DNA from: Globodera rostochiensis
Taxonomy: Eukaryota > Nematoda > Chromadorea > Rhabditida > Heteroderidae
NCBI GenBank assembly: GCA_018350325.1
Contig: JAEVLN010000026.1
Span: forward strand, 860,159 to 924,158
Direction of reading: 5' to 3'
Length of the DNA: 64,000 bases
Below the pieces are notes generated by a model. It worked only from the letters and a program-made list of their open reading frames with translations, did no database searches and was not told where the DNA came from. Positions 1-11,315 of the stretch are shown here, in pieces. How positions within the stretch are numbered: the first letter of the stretch is position 1; each line of letters begins with the position of its first letter. A program made the position numbers and the translations under genes.

Positions 1-120
1 TTGCTGTTGAGAGTTTGTTCGATCGTTTATCGTTTTTTCTTTGTCGATCAAAACATTATCATTCATTTTTTGTTTTCGAATTGTCGCTTTCGCGAAAAAA
101 AAAATCCAGCAAATTTTCGC
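1..120 (+). repeat. 3' flank of an off-window SPRY paralogue
   Basis: This segment matches the sequence just downstream of the SPRY stop codon at about 5,700-5,820 (plus) and at about 44,820-44,700 (minus). Shared words include a TTGCTGT-GAG-GTTT start and a run ending in ATCCAGCAAA. The window therefore probably opens in the 3' flank of another copy of the locus lying to the left. The match is seen in the sequence; the off-window copy is inferred. Confidence 0.55.
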
Positions 121-1363
121 TTTAAAGGTTGATTGAATTAGGGACCGATGAAATCAAATTTCCGGAACCCCGGAAAAATCCGAAACAAACCCGGATCCGG
201 GAAAAAATGTTTTGTTCTATTAAAATTTTTAGATCCGGCGCCTCCGGCAACGGTCCCTAGATTGAAATTCAAATTATTCATTCGGTTAAATTATTGCATA
301 ATCTCGACTAATCAAATTTTCTGTTTGAAATTCCATCCAAATTTCTTCCTCAATTTTTTCGCTTTTTGTGCTCGCTCGGACCTTCGCTTGATCAATCATT
401 CTGAAAAATAGAAATGCGTAAGAAACAAAAATGACAGAAACTTGATTTTCCTTAACAAATTGGCAATTTTTGTAAAAATTCCCCCAGCGGCGCCTGTCGG
501 CAACGCCGGGCATCCTCTACTCTTACAGTCATGGTCATATGTTTAGCATAAAATATTTTTAAAAGTTTAAACACTGTTAATTCGATAGCAAAGAAAGGTA
601 ATGCATGATTGTATCTGACTTTTTTGTACCTTTTTTTAGCATAGGCTTATACGGAGGCCCAAAAATCAATAAAAAAAGGTGAACTTTTGTTGCTGATCAA
701 AAAAGACAACTACATCAAGAACAAATTTATTACATTTTTTGTGAAATTTTTTCAAAAAATTAGTGATCTTGGTGGCAAGAAAAATTAGAATTCTCTTTCA
801 TTTTTCTTATGAAATTTTTAAAAAAAAGCTCGAAATAGACACAAAAATTCAAAAAAGGCGCCAAACATGAACGAAAAAGGCACAAAAAGCTAAACAAACT
901 GCAGAAAAAATAGTTAAATAACTAAAAATCTTAGCCCTGGTAATTACTAATTAGGTCGAATTCATGCTTGGATTTTTGAGTCCAAAATTGATTTGAAATT
1001 TATGAATTCGATTAATGTTCGGATCCTAGGCTAAGATTTTTAGTTATTTAACTATTCCCCTCCTCCTTCGCGCAGAAACGATTTTCATATCTCACCTTTT
1101 AAGTTAAAGCTTCAACAATAAAGAGTTTTTGAAAATGTTAATTTATTTGATTTTCATAATTAACAAAATGTTTTAAACTTGTCGGCGCCCAAGTTGACCC
1201 CATCCGAGCCAAATTTGCGCCCCAAAACGGCACGGCACCAAACTGTCAGGTTTTTATAACGGAACTCCGTGGCCAAGAAGACGGGACTTGAATAAATTTT
1301 TGATTAATTCTGGGCCTTTCGTTTCGACAGGCATTAGAAAAGCTTGTTGGATGGTTTCTTTGA
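121..1363. other. Intergenic, AT-rich, repeat remnants
   Basis: No supportable gene. It contains one copy of a dispersed near-palindrome (485-510, GCGGCGCCTGTCGGCAACG), short self-similar GGATCCGGG/CCGGGT words near 170-240, and an imperfect inverted pair around TAGTTATTTAACTA at 910-930 and 1,038-1,055. ORFs in the stretch are short and lack homology. Confidence 0.5.
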
Positions 1364-1794
1364 GTTTCGTAAAAAGTGCCACGAAAATAGAAATTTAGAG
1401 GATGCCCAAAAGTTCCACGTCAGCCATTACCCGCTTAAAGCAGCCCCTGTCATATGCAAAGTTCAATTCAGATTTATCGACCAATATCTCTGCTTCTTTG
1501 GCCATTTACTCTGCCTAGGGGCGCTTTTTCCATACAATACATTAGCCCTAATGCTTAAACCCCCCCCCCCTCCCCAAATTGTCATAAACAGGGGGCCCCG
1601 AATGCCCTCCAATTCTGGCATATTCTTTGTCTTTGCGTAAATGCCAACGCATTCTCTCGCGTCCCCTCCACTCTCTTCGTTGGCAATGCTATTTTAAAAC
1701 AAAGGCACTTCTACGCCTGCGATTAAAGGCGTATAAAAGCGGTGGCATGCAGCAAATAGCCATCATTTAAAACGATTTTATTAATTACCTCAAA
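1364..1794 (+). promoter_or_regulatory. Promoter block of SP-BTB-BACK-SPRY gene A
   Basis: Conserved with the regions upstream of the signal-peptide exons at 48,211 (minus) and 25,740 (minus). A TATA box (GTATAAAAGC, 1731-1740) lies about 60 bp before the ATG. TGGCAT/ATGCCA words occur at 1616-1621, 1641-1646 and 1743-1748. ATGCCA is the core of the 'DOG box' reported upstream of dorsal-gland effectors in Globodera rostochiensis; its role here is inferred. The block ends in a conserved GATTAAAGGCGTATAAAAGC stretch followed by the untranslated leader. Confidence 0.65.
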
Positions 1795-2096
1795 ATGCCC
1801 ACTTTTCTCTTCTTGGCCGCCATTTGCTTGCTTGTGGCCGCTTCCACTCTGCTGGAAACGGGTCAAAAAAAAATTGTTTTTTCAAATTAAAAATTTGGCA
1901 ATATTTCATCGCTTTTCAGTGGGTGGGGTGGGGTGACTAACAAAAATTTATTTAAATTTTAAAATATTTTAACTTAAATTTTTGACTGACTCACGTAGAG
2001 AATTCAGATGCATCGCCAAACAAAAACAAAAAACTCGATAAAGGATCATCCAGTTCTGGCAAAGCTCAATCAACCCCAGGTAACAGTGCAAAATAG
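1795..2096 (+). CDS. Possible short secreted peptide isoform (54 aa)
   Basis: If the donor at 2080 is not used, exon 2 reads on for a few codons (GNSAK) to a TAG at 2094-2096. This gives a 54-residue peptide: signal peptide, then an Asn/Ser/Lys-rich tail. The paralogue at 25,740 (minus) ends almost identically (GNTAK, stop) and the one at 48,211 ends GYEI, stop, so the read-through ending is shared, although the donor is also conserved in all three. It could be an alternative transcript or a by-product of intron retention. Confidence 0.35.
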
Positions 2097-5000
2097 TTTA
2101 TTTATTTTTTCAAATTAATTACCTATCTAGAGCATGTGCTCGTATATCTCTTTCTAATAGAAAAGAGATAACTGTATATATTCCAGGAGTTAAACATAAT
2201 TTACAAAGTTTTTCCATAATTGAACTATTTTTTTTCAACCTGTGGACAGTTCGTGTATTTTGTGAAGTTTATATTTTTTTAATAGCGTGTTTATCAATAG
2301 CGTCTATAACATAGTCCTTATCTAAACCTTTTAAAATAGGAACATCAATTATTCGTCTTATAATTTATTTAGCGTCGATTATAAAAAACAAATTTTGTAA
2401 AGCGCCAAAAGCAAACTCTTTGGCGGGGCGGATGATGGATTTGCTGCCGGCAATGTCCGCGTGCACTCTCTCGTGGACGACCGATAGTGCGGACGTTCAC
2501 TTTTTGGTGGGAGACAAAAAAAAGGCAAGTTTTGGGGATAGATTACATAATTTTAAATTCTTTATGTTTAGATTCCTTTTTTTCTTAATTTTTTTATTTA
2601 TTTGAATTTGAAGCTTGTGAAGGCACATAAAGCGATTCTGGCGAAAGCCTCCGACGTTTTTAAAACAATGTTCCGTTATGACGAGGCAAATGCAAAGTCC
2701 GCCGCCGCCGCTGGGACCGGTGTGGAAAATTTGTTTAAATTTTTGAAAACGATTTTTAGGCTCTTCGAAAAAGATTAAGCCGGTGGAGGTGCCCGACGTG
2801 GAGGTGGGAGTGTTCAAGGCGATGTTAGCCTGCATTTACGCCAAGGATTTGAGTGGACTGAACGAAGACAATGCAATTTCTGTGCTTTATGCGGGTAAAT
2901 TTTAAGAAATTTTTGCAATTTAATCTAGAAGATAATATGTTGAAATTTATTAAAAATACCGTTGAAAATTCTTAGTTTTAATAATTTCAAAAACAAAAAT
3001 GTTTTTAATGGATTAATTGTCTTTTAGCCAACAAATATAATCTTCCTGAACTTGTCAATTCGTGTTTGAACTTTATATTGAAGCTGAATGTATTTGTCGC
3101 ATTTGACCATGCTCGCTTTCTTGGAAAAGAGGTGAGAATGTTTTTTTCTATTTGCCACACAACAATTATTATAATTTGATTTATTTTGGAAATTAATTTT
3201 CTGAAAAATTTCAATAACCGGTTAAACCCAAATAATATGTATTATTTAACAATTTCAATTTTTATTTATTTTGGGATTTTGCTCGCCGTTGTTTGGAGCA
3301 CATCGATGAGAATGCGGAAACTTTGATCCTCTCGGAAGAGTTTTTGCAAATTGATCAGCAATTATTGTGCGAGATTTTGGACAGTGACAAGCTGATCATC
3401 TACGAAGAACTTACAATTTGGAATGCCGTAAAATCATTTTTTTATAATATGATATTTCGGAAAATATGGACCATACGGTCCAGACTCAAAATCGAACGAA
3501 ATATATATCAATCGACTCCCCTCGGTCTGATGTAAGAATCGTGAAAACATTTTTGTTGGGCAAACATTCCCTGAAGAGTTACAGACCCGGGACTGAAGTG
3601 TCTTTTGACTGGGGACTCAGTTGTCCACTGATTAAAAAATGGGGAAAATCACTCATATTGGCTTTCAAAATTAGGAATTAGTCGATAGAAAAACAAAATT
3701 GAGAATTTAAAACCGTTTTTGAACCGGTTTAAAAATGCTAGAAAAAATGCTTTACAATTGGCAAAATGCCCGATTTTGGCTCGGATTCCTCTAATTAAAA
3801 ATAAATTATAAGGCACTTCGCTGGGCGGACGAAAAATGCCGTCAAAATGAGAAGGAGCCTTCGGCGGAAAACAGACGTGAAATGCTGGGCCCGGCAATTT
3901 TCAAAATTCGTTTTCCGCTCATTCCTCAAAAGGATTTTACTGAGAATATTGGTATCACTATTTGGATTGGACTTTGAATTTTTTAAAATGCCAAATCTAC
4001 CTAATCTATTTTCATAATTTTGACTCCTAATTTTGCTTTTGACAGTTCCGTCCGGAGTGTTGGAGGAGGCCGAGCAGGTCGACGTATATCAGTACCATTC
4101 TCATCGGGAGGCCGGTCTGCCCGAGCAGTACCAGCTGCAATTCCCAACTAATGTTCGTGCTTATACAGGTGGTAACCCTGCCGTTTACCTATCAAAGTGC
4201 TCTACTATATACCGTATATCCACTTTTAATACCATGTGGGGTTATTTTAAGGTGGCCGGAAATGCGTCAGTGGAAAATGCGTCAGTGATTATTAAATGTC
4301 GAGAAAAAAGTGTTTTTATCGGATAGTGGCGTAGACTACAATTCTAACATCCATTTCTGCCGATTTCGAATCTCGATCCAAATTCGAACAATTTTTCTAA
4401 AATTCCAAATTGACAAAAATCCATTTTGGTCTCTAAATCATTCAAAAGTATGAATTCGATTACTACTTTCGTTGTAATATTGCGCTTTTTGATAATTTTG
4501 AGGCCAAACTCGCTTCCGGTCCGAATCCCACTCCAGCCAAAACTTCCCGAATCTCCTGACGTCTTGGCTAAGCCTAAGCTAGGCTTAAGCATAGCTTAAG
4601 CCTCAGCCTAACAAACCCCAAGCCAGGATGGCTTAGGACTAAGCTAGGCTTAGGTTTAGCTTCAGTACTGGACAGAAAAGACCCTTATTTTAACCTTCTC
4701 AGAAAGGGCAACATTATTAGAGGGTGGGGGATTATTAGAGCATGGGGGATTAAAAGTGCTATACGGTAGGAGTATTTATTGCTATAGAAAGAAAATTAGA
4801 AATTTGCAACCGCTTTTTAAAATACTTTTGGCATAGCCAAATCAAAAAGTGCCACTTTTATGCAATGACCGACACAAAAGCGAAATGATATTTAATACTT
4901 TTGAAAATAAATTTCCTAAGGGCTAACCCTTCAAAATCAATGGGATTCAGCTGCATGTCACGAGAAACTCGCGCTTTCTGAGCCCGCCCGATTGATTGTC

Positions 5001-5677
5001 CAAAATGGAGAGAAAGAGGGTAAAATATTAATTATTCTGTTAAAGTGATTTGATTAAAAAAGGTTTATGTTCTTCTTTTCAGAGTGGCGTTCTGTTCTCG
5101 CCGAACTGCCAATTCCAAAAGGAAAATTCGGCATTTTCTACTATGAAGTGAAAATCATAGGGAAAAGAAAGTAAGTTAAATAATAATAATAAATAGTTGA
5201 CCTTCGAAAGCTTTAGAAGCATTTTCTTTTAAAAAAAATTTATTTAGAGGTATTCACATTGGACTCGCTACCAAACAAATGCCATTGAACACATGGGTTG
5301 GACGTGACAAAGGCACTTACTCATACGATAGCATAGGCCTTTTTTGGGGCCACCCAGTCGACGGTAAAGGACCTTCGTTTTACGCCGGTGACGTCGTCGG
5401 CTGCGGTGTTAATTTCGCAACTCGCCAAATTATTTACACAAAAAATGGGCAGCGTTTGAGTGAGAAAGAAAAAAAAATAATAAAGGGCAATTTAATTTTA
5501 AGAAATACATTAATTTATTTGCGATTTATTTATTTTTTTTTTACAGAAACTACCCGTTTGTTTGTCGATTTTGGCGCCGAATTGTACCCATGCATTTCGT
5601 TCTACAGGCCTGGCAACAAAATTGAAGCAAATTTTGGCCCGAATTTCAAATTCAACATTGCCGCCGAAGGCATTTGA
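1795..5677 (+). CDS. Signal peptide-BTB-BACK-SPRY protein A (529 aa model)
   Basis: Exons: 1795-1861, 1999-2079, 2373-2524, 2614-2719, 2760-2894, 3028-3131, 3275-3427, 3813-3951, 4046-4168, 4921-5019, 5083-5170, 5248-5459, 5547-5677; the total is 1,590 nt and every phase agrees. The order is an N-terminal signal peptide ([17 protein letters not shown]), a Ser-rich linker, BTB (SADVHFLVG, then VKAHKAIL), BACK ([27 protein letters not shown]), and SPRY from [15 protein letters not shown] through [12 protein letters not shown] to [10 protein letters not shown]. Known BTB-BACK proteins recruit CUL3 and SPRYSEC proteins are secreted effectors; the role of this fusion is inferred. Two splice sites are odd: a GC donor at 2525 and a GG instead of AG acceptor before 3275. 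Compared with copy B, a Cys/Thr-rich insert lies before the BTB domain and two codons are missing in exon 6. Alternatively, the BTB gene is nested in an intron of a secreted SPRY gene, or the first two exons form a 54-aa peptide ending at 2096. Confidence 0.68.
3440..3800 (+). repeat. Dispersed repeat inserted in gene A intron 7
   Basis: The intron between the two BACK exons contains a block (about 3,590-3,645) with the words GGGACTGAAGTGTCTTTT and ACTCAGTTGTCCACTGATTA. The same block occurs at about 45,900-45,955 in the last inter-domain intron of copy B, and a partial reverse match (AAGACACTTCAGTGCTGGGT, GTAACTCTTCAGGGAATG) lies at 21,585-21,625. Its position differs between the two paralogues, so it moved after their duplication. 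The family is not recognised. Confidence 0.55.
4560..4800. repeat. Self-complementary TTAGGC-like tract and intron repeat
   Basis: From 4,565 to 4,670 the sequence is built from CTAAGC/GCTTAG/TAGGCTTA words on both strands and can fold on itself. It resembles a degenerate nematode telomere-type repeat (TTAGGC), but not as a clean array. From 4,725 to 4,800 a GGGGATTA-rich block, ending in a CTATACGGTAGGAGTATTTA word, recurs reversed at 46,100-46,240 in the matching intron of copy B. Confidence 0.5.
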
Positions 5678-6303
5678 AAACTGAAAAACGAGGGGATTTG
5701 TAGACTTTTGATGTGGAGGGTTTCCGTCTTTGTTTTTTCTTTGTCGATTAAAACATTAGCATTCATTTTTTGTTTTCGAATTTTGTCACTTGCGCGAGAA
5801 AAAAATCCAGCAAAGAGTAAAAACCATTCGGAAGCTTTCGTAGGTTTGAAGCTATGTAAAAAGTTTTCTGACCTTGTCTTTTTTGATATTTGTCCATTTT
5901 TGAGGAAGAAATAGATTTTTGACTTTTAGAGATAGTGATTTAGACAGTGAGTTGGACATCATCGGTTACTTTGGGCAATGCCAAACAATGAGGGCACTCG
6001 ACAATGTCTCGCGAGGGCATTTGCTGCGCACGAAGCCAGCCGACGCGGGGGGAGGGCGGCATTGGAATTTGTGTCGGGCTGTACGCCTCCCGTTTCTGTG
6101 CGGATCTCAAAGTTGCATTGGCGATGGATGCTGTGAACAAATAAAATGATTTTGCTCAATGCATTTCAATTTTGTTTTAGATTTTTGGGGTTTTAACATA
6201 TTTCTTTGGACAAAAGAAGCCGACTCTTATTCCCTTTTTTCTATAATTCACTCATTTATTAAAACCTAATTCATCTTGATCGATACGAATAAAGCGGTGC
6301 TAG
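5678..6303. other. 3' flank of gene A and unassigned sequence
   Basis: 5,700-5,850 is the conserved downstream flank shared with the start of the window and with 44,690-44,820. Around 5,940-6,150 the base composition is GC-richer and both strands are open for about 65-75 codons, but I recognise no family and see no splice or start context that would make it a gene. Confidence 0.4.
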
Positions 6304-6663
6304 GTCGTTTCGTAAAAAAGGCAAATGGGGCGCTTTTTTAAAGTTTTTTTGTTATAACTTCTTTCAAAGCAAACCAAATCAAGCAATTTTAGTATTATTC
6401 GAAAGCTTAGGAGGAGGAGAAGCTATTAGTAAGCAAAAGCTAAGCTATTGACCAAATCATAAAAAAGCTATGGCCAGAAAAACGTTTATTTGGCCGCAAT
6501 TTATTTGAGACTTGTCCTATAGCTTAGATTTTGCGTTTAAAAGCTTCTACGCATTGCATGCTTTCGAATGATATCAAAAATTGCTTGATTTGGTTAGCTT
6601 TGAAAGAAGTTATAACAAAAAAACTTTTAAAAAGCGTCTCATTTGCTTTTTTACGAAACGCCC
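6304..6663. mobile_element. Inverted-repeat MITE (~105-bp arms)
   Basis: The left arm (6304-6408, starting GTCGTTTCGTAAAAAA) and the right arm (6556-6663, ending TTTTTTACGAAACG) are reverse complements over roughly 105 bp with few mismatches. Both contain GTTATAACTTCTTTCAAAGC and AAATCAAGCAATTTT. The interior is about 150 bp with no ORF. This is the structure of a long-armed non-autonomous DNA element; no clear target duplication is visible and the superfamily is unknown. Confidence 0.7.
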
Positions 6664-8450
6664 CCGCTTGCCTTTTTTACGTTTATATCGTTTAAGGCAG
6701 CAAAAATATGCACTTTATCATATGCCATCGATCAGATTCGATCTCATTAAGTGTAATTCAAAGCTTTCAACCGCCGGCCGATATGTGTGGCCGGCATTAA
6801 AAATAGTTAATGAGAAATGTCTGATCACTTTCTTCAAAATAAATTCAATGTTGGCACAGGCGTGTCGTGTTCTCGATTGCTGCGGGTGGTAGATTTTTTG
6901 ATAAATCTTGGCAAACATTGGTCGACCGATCGAGAAGCTCAATTAAAGATTTTCGATCAATATCCCCGACGATCAATTTGTAAAATTTGTGTGAAAAAAT
7001 ATAGTAGTTTTATGAAACTTTTTAAAAATGGGAGGAATCCGGGGGAAATTTTTTTAAAGATTTAACGATATGTTAAGAAAATTGCTTCAAAAATTACGAT
7101 GGACTGACCGCCCTCCCTTTATGGGGAGCCTGGGCATAAAAATAATTTCTCGTTGTTAAGGCGGCGGACGAATTTAACGCAACTGTTTTGGCGCGAGCAC
7201 TTTCTTGATGAGCTCAAAGCGAAAAATGCCCTTACTGTAGGGTTTAATTGATTAGGTAAAATGATCTTTTTATAAATACAAATTCAAAGACACTGAAAAT
7301 TTTAATTATTTTTTATTTTAATGTTAAAAGCCCAGACGGTGATGCCGAAAAATGCCCTTGCTTGCTTGGAGGGGCGCCCATTTCTAGATATTGTTGGCAT
7401 GACATTTAATGGATACAGTGGACTCCGTATTCTGTTTGGTTTTTGACCCTTTTGCTATGAAAATCAGAAATTGTTACGTTTTTTCAAAATGAAATTCTTC
7501 TTTATGTCCTTCGCTGAAGTTTCTTTCTGTCCGTGTTTCTCGAATTTGGGCCTCCAGTTTCCATGCCAGGTGTCTTAAAAATACGCGCCTAATTCCTTCC
7601 TTTCTTAACCTTTTACTAACATTTTTCTCCACCTGGTGAAGTCTCTAATTTGGGATGAATTATAAAATCCCGGTTTTTTAAATTTCTCAATCCCGATCGC
7701 GGTTTCAAAAAACATGTAGAAATTTCCAGTTTTTTAAATTTTAATTTTTTAAAAATTCGGAATGTCTTATTCATAATTGAAACCATTTGATTTCATTTTC
7801 ACCGATTCAAAAATTACGATACGCGTGGTTTTAGCGAAAATTCGATACGATATGGCTCTAAATTACGATTTACGATTCGATACGATACGATACAAATCCC
7901 TGGTACCAAGCCACTCGAATTAAATGCAAAATTTATTAATGACATAGAAATGTAAAAAGTTTACAATTTCGAAATTTGGTCGGAAAATCAATTACCAAAC
8001 AGCATTTAAGATCGGATTTGATAAAAAATACAAAAAACATTTAAACATCAAAAAGATACGTTTTAAAAACAATGACAGAGAGTTAAACAGTGAACGGAGC
8101 TTGATTATGGCAATTTATACTTAAGACGCTCGTACCCAATGGTCCCATTTGAATTTTGATGAGAGTTCTCAACCTTCGTGCTTTTGAATTTTGGCATAAA
8201 TGGTTTCACACATTGGATATCATCAATGTGAATTGGGTCCTGATCCTTGTCCTCCCAATAGCCACAGTAGCTCGTTGGGTTGTCTTCGCGTTTCTATTAC
8301 ATTTAATCACTCAAAATTGTAACAATAAAAATGACTTACGAAGCATTCAATCATGATGTTAATTTTATTGGTGGTGCGACCGTTAACCTACAAAATTTCA
8401 TAATAAAATTTATATATAAAATTAACTGAAGACAAGTAATTAATGCATAT
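6664..8450. other. Intergenic, no gene seen
   Basis: Short ORFs only. 7,800-7,905 is a degenerate CGATACGATACGATA word array ending AAATCCCTGG, which looks like the right end of another short non-autonomous element. 7,080-7,250 and 7,320-7,400 contain short GC-richer patches without a recognisable product. Confidence 0.4.
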
Positions 8451-8532
8451 CAGAGGTGCGATTCACATAGTCCATCATTTTGTTTGATTCAGCATTTCAT
8501 GTTTTAAAAATGGACATGACGGCGCACCTCTG
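8451..8532. mobile_element. Short hAT-like MITE, CAGAGGTGCG termini
   Basis: 82 bp bounded by CAGAGGTGCG and CGCACCTCTG. Flanking octamers ATGCATAT (8443-8450) and ACTCATAT (8533-8540) match at 6 of 8 positions, consistent with a decayed 8-bp hAT-type target duplication. No coding potential. Confidence 0.6.
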
Positions 8533-9235
8533 ACTCATATTTTACAAAATTTTAAACAATTTACCACTGCGTAATAGCCAAAGATTTTTCCACAAGAAAA
8601 TGGGACTTTGCTTCGAGGACATGTACCGCCACGGCATAAAACTTTTACTCCAGGATTCCTTTTTTTAATAAATAGATTGCGAGGATCTTGACATTGATCC
8701 GATGGCACAATTTTCGCACCATCTAAAATTTTTTTCATTGATTTAGCTGCATCATTGGTAAATTTTCCCAAGCCCAACAATTCTTCTCAGCATAAGGTAA
8801 TGTTTCATAAACAGTAACAAAACATACAATTTTTGCCAATTGGAAAGTCAATTAAACAAAACCCAAACCAATTATAGCTTTTTCTTCTAATTTATCATTT
8901 TACTTTCTTATTGGCGTTGTGGTTCCAGAACATACAAAGTATATAAGTTTAGGTGTTCGTTAAGACACCTAACCGAAATTCTCTGTNNNNNNNNNNGGGG
9001 TTTTTTGTACAAAAAAAAACCAAAAATTTGGTTTTGGTTTTGGTCAAATTTGGTAAAACCCAAAAGAAACCAAAACCAAAAGAAACCCAAAAAATTTTGT
9101 ACAAAATTTTTGGGTGTCTTTCAGTTGAATTTACACCCCTAAAGATGACATCATGAGTGACAATTTCAATCTTTTTAACAGGACTTCCCCATTAAATTGA
9201 TGGCTTAGTGGTTTGTCTTTTCGATGGCTCTTATG
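8533..9235. other. Intergenic with assembly gap and GGTTTT word array
   Basis: 8987-8996 is a run of ten N (an assembly gap). Around it lies a self-complementary GGTTTTGGTTTTGG / ACCAAAACCAAA tract (9,000-9,105). A small hairpin AGGTGTTCGTTAAGACACCT lies at 8950-8969. ORFs crossing this tract are low-complexity artefacts. Confidence 0.5.
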
Positions 9236-10668
9236 CAGGGATGCCAACAAAAATTTTTCAAAATCAGTACATTGGAATCAAAATATCAGATTTTGGGGTC
9301 AAAAATCAGTACATTTTAAAAAATGTCTCAAAATACAGTAAATCTTTTATTTTTTGCATGAAATGTGAGTTTTTAACCATATTTCTCTCCACAGACAATT
9401 TTTCTCAACAATTCAGGCTTGGAAATAAGGAAATTAAAAATTCGGAACAATTATGATCATAATTCACTTTCACTTGCACCAAACTTTTCACTGTTGCCAC
9501 TTCGAGTAATTTCTCACATCTGTCCACTGCGCAGAGCAAAGCGAGAATACGCGCTCAATGTATGCATTCGAAACGGGAATGGTGAGCACTTTTCCGACCA
9601 ATGCAAGCAGATTCGGAAGCTGGGCCTTTTGTAAACAATAAAAACACGCTTGAAAAAATTTTACCTTAAAAATTCGTCTCCATTTTTCAACTGCAGAGAA
9701 TGTGTCGAATTCTGTGCCAGTAACTTCTCCAAGAATCCGATTCAAATCCGTCACTTCATCAAACAGGTTGTCCTCCAATTCTGGTGCCAACTCGCTTGCC
9801 AACTCCATGACGTCTTCATGACGCACCGTTTGCTGCTCCAAACCGATCCATCCAATTGCCTTTGGGAATCGCTCAAGTCTGAACCATTTGTCGACGTAGT
9901 CAAGTGTTGTTTGAAGAAATTCCTAAATTTTTGCCGCCTTTCCAAAACTATCAAATTAAAAATGTTGTTTTTTGGTGATGGCGGTGTTGATTTTTGTTGC
10001 TGTTGAAAACCTGAAAATTGGCCTTCAATTCCGTTGCCTCAATTGCATCTAATTTTCTCAGCAACTGCCCTGTGATCATACCATAGAACTGTTTTTGATG
10101 ACGTTCCTTGATTTTTGACTTGAAACGTTTCATTTCAGAAATGAGTTCTGGCAAGATTGTGTTAGTTCTTTTAAAAATTAAATACCTATCATAACACATT
10201 TCCTAAATGCACCTGTAAAACATCGATGGAATCATTAAAAATTGTTAAAACATGGCTCAGAAAATAAACGACAACTTTTCCACGGTTTGAATTGAAAAAT
10301 TGTCGGAGAACCAATGGACCATCATTTTGAAAGTATTGCGCGAAGGCTTCCCACAATCTCATCATCTTGTTGACAATTCCTGCAAGCGTTGTCCAACGGG
10401 TCGGACCGTGCGCGGTTAATGATACAAACGCTGTCTGAAAAAATTGAAAAACATATTTAAATAAAAAACGAGTTAGTTGTAAATTCGACCTCAAGTTCTG
10501 CACAATTAAATTTTACGTTCGAAATTCACGGAAATACTTAAATCTACAAAATCAGTACGCCGAGCTGAAATCAGTACATTTCTGACAAATCAGTACATTT
10601 TTAATTTGTCAGATTCTGCCTTCTAATATCAGTACATTTCTGATAAATAAGTACAAATGGCATCCCTG
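9236..10668 (-). mobile_element. Degraded hAT transposon with CAGGGATGCCA termini
   Basis: Ends are CAGGGATGCCA (9236) and TGGCATCCCTG (to 10668), perfect inverted termini of hAT type. Sub-terminal arrays of a CAGTACATTT word sit just inside both ends (9,255-9,325 and 10,550-10,660). The minus-strand interior encodes hAT fragments. No matching 8-bp flanks are evident (CTCTTATG versus AAAGTTTA), so the duplication has decayed. Confidence 0.75.
9488..10503 (-). pseudogene. hAT transposase fragments (hATC dimerisation region)
   Basis: Reading frames at 10503-10189, 10199-9951, 9954-9751 and 9841-9488 (minus) are interrupted by frameshifts and stops. The last has the conserved hAT C-terminal signature, [20 protein letters not shown] followed by RVFS, about 20-50 residues from its end. 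The first has the TRW motif (GPTRWTT) usual in the hAT core. The N-terminal zinc finger and catalytic residues are not visible, so the copy is inactive. It lies between the inverted termini of the element. Confidence 0.75.
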
Positions 10669-11246
10669 AAAGTTTAAATCAAAGGTGGCAAAAATAAGTT
10701 TGCTAAATACGGACAGTGAAGGTCAAAAATAAGATTTTACTGGCAAAGATAATGACAATTTACAAAATGTTCAAAAATAAATTTTATTTTTTCATTTGAC
10801 AACACCTTTCTGAAACCCAAAAATAAGGACAAAAAGGTCGGAGGCCTCAAATAAGGACAAATTTAATTGAACACCCAAAAAACAGCAAAAAATCGCAGAA
10901 TGTATTCAAAAATAATTCTGTAAAATCATCCAATGAAATTCATTTGCTTATTCGAGAAAAGACTCGAACAAAATGGAGCCTTTACTCATACAAAGCTTCC
11001 AATGTCTCCTTAGATTCTGGCGCAACTAAATAAGACAATTTTATTCGTTTTTGAAAAAAACGAAACATTTAACATTAATCAGTACGGTGGTGCCCGCAAA
11101 CATTCGGCGAGAGCGGCCGTAGTAGCCCCAACTAAAACAAAATGAGATGAGGAAATTAAGTTTTATATGCCATTAGAATTTTCCCACCTTTAAGCATCCA
11201 TTTGGGCTTTTAATATTTTGAAAAGCAAAAAATTATATTGTTTAGG
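10669..11246. other. Intergenic, AATAAGGACAAA word repeats
   Basis: 10,680-10,865 carries several copies of an AAATAAGGACAAA-type word, a style of degenerate short-word array seen in other non-autonomous elements of this window. No gene is visible. 11,080-11,130 is GC-richer but not coding. Confidence 0.4.
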
Positions 11247-11315
11247 ACTAACCCTTCAAAATCGATGGGAATCGGCAGCAAGTCACGACAAACTAACACT
11301 CTTTGAGCCCGTTGA
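11247..11315 (+). pseudogene. Isolated first SPRY exon fragment
   Basis: After a TTTAG acceptor the sequence reads LTLQNRWESAASHDKLTL, homologous to the first SPRY exon of genes A, B and C. No donor or later SPRY exon follows nearby, so this is a fragment left by duplication or rearrangement. Confidence 0.75.

Noticed and set aside
5919..6159. Overlapping ORFs on both strands in a GC-rich patch
   Set aside because: No conserved domain, no splice or start context; open frames expected from composition.
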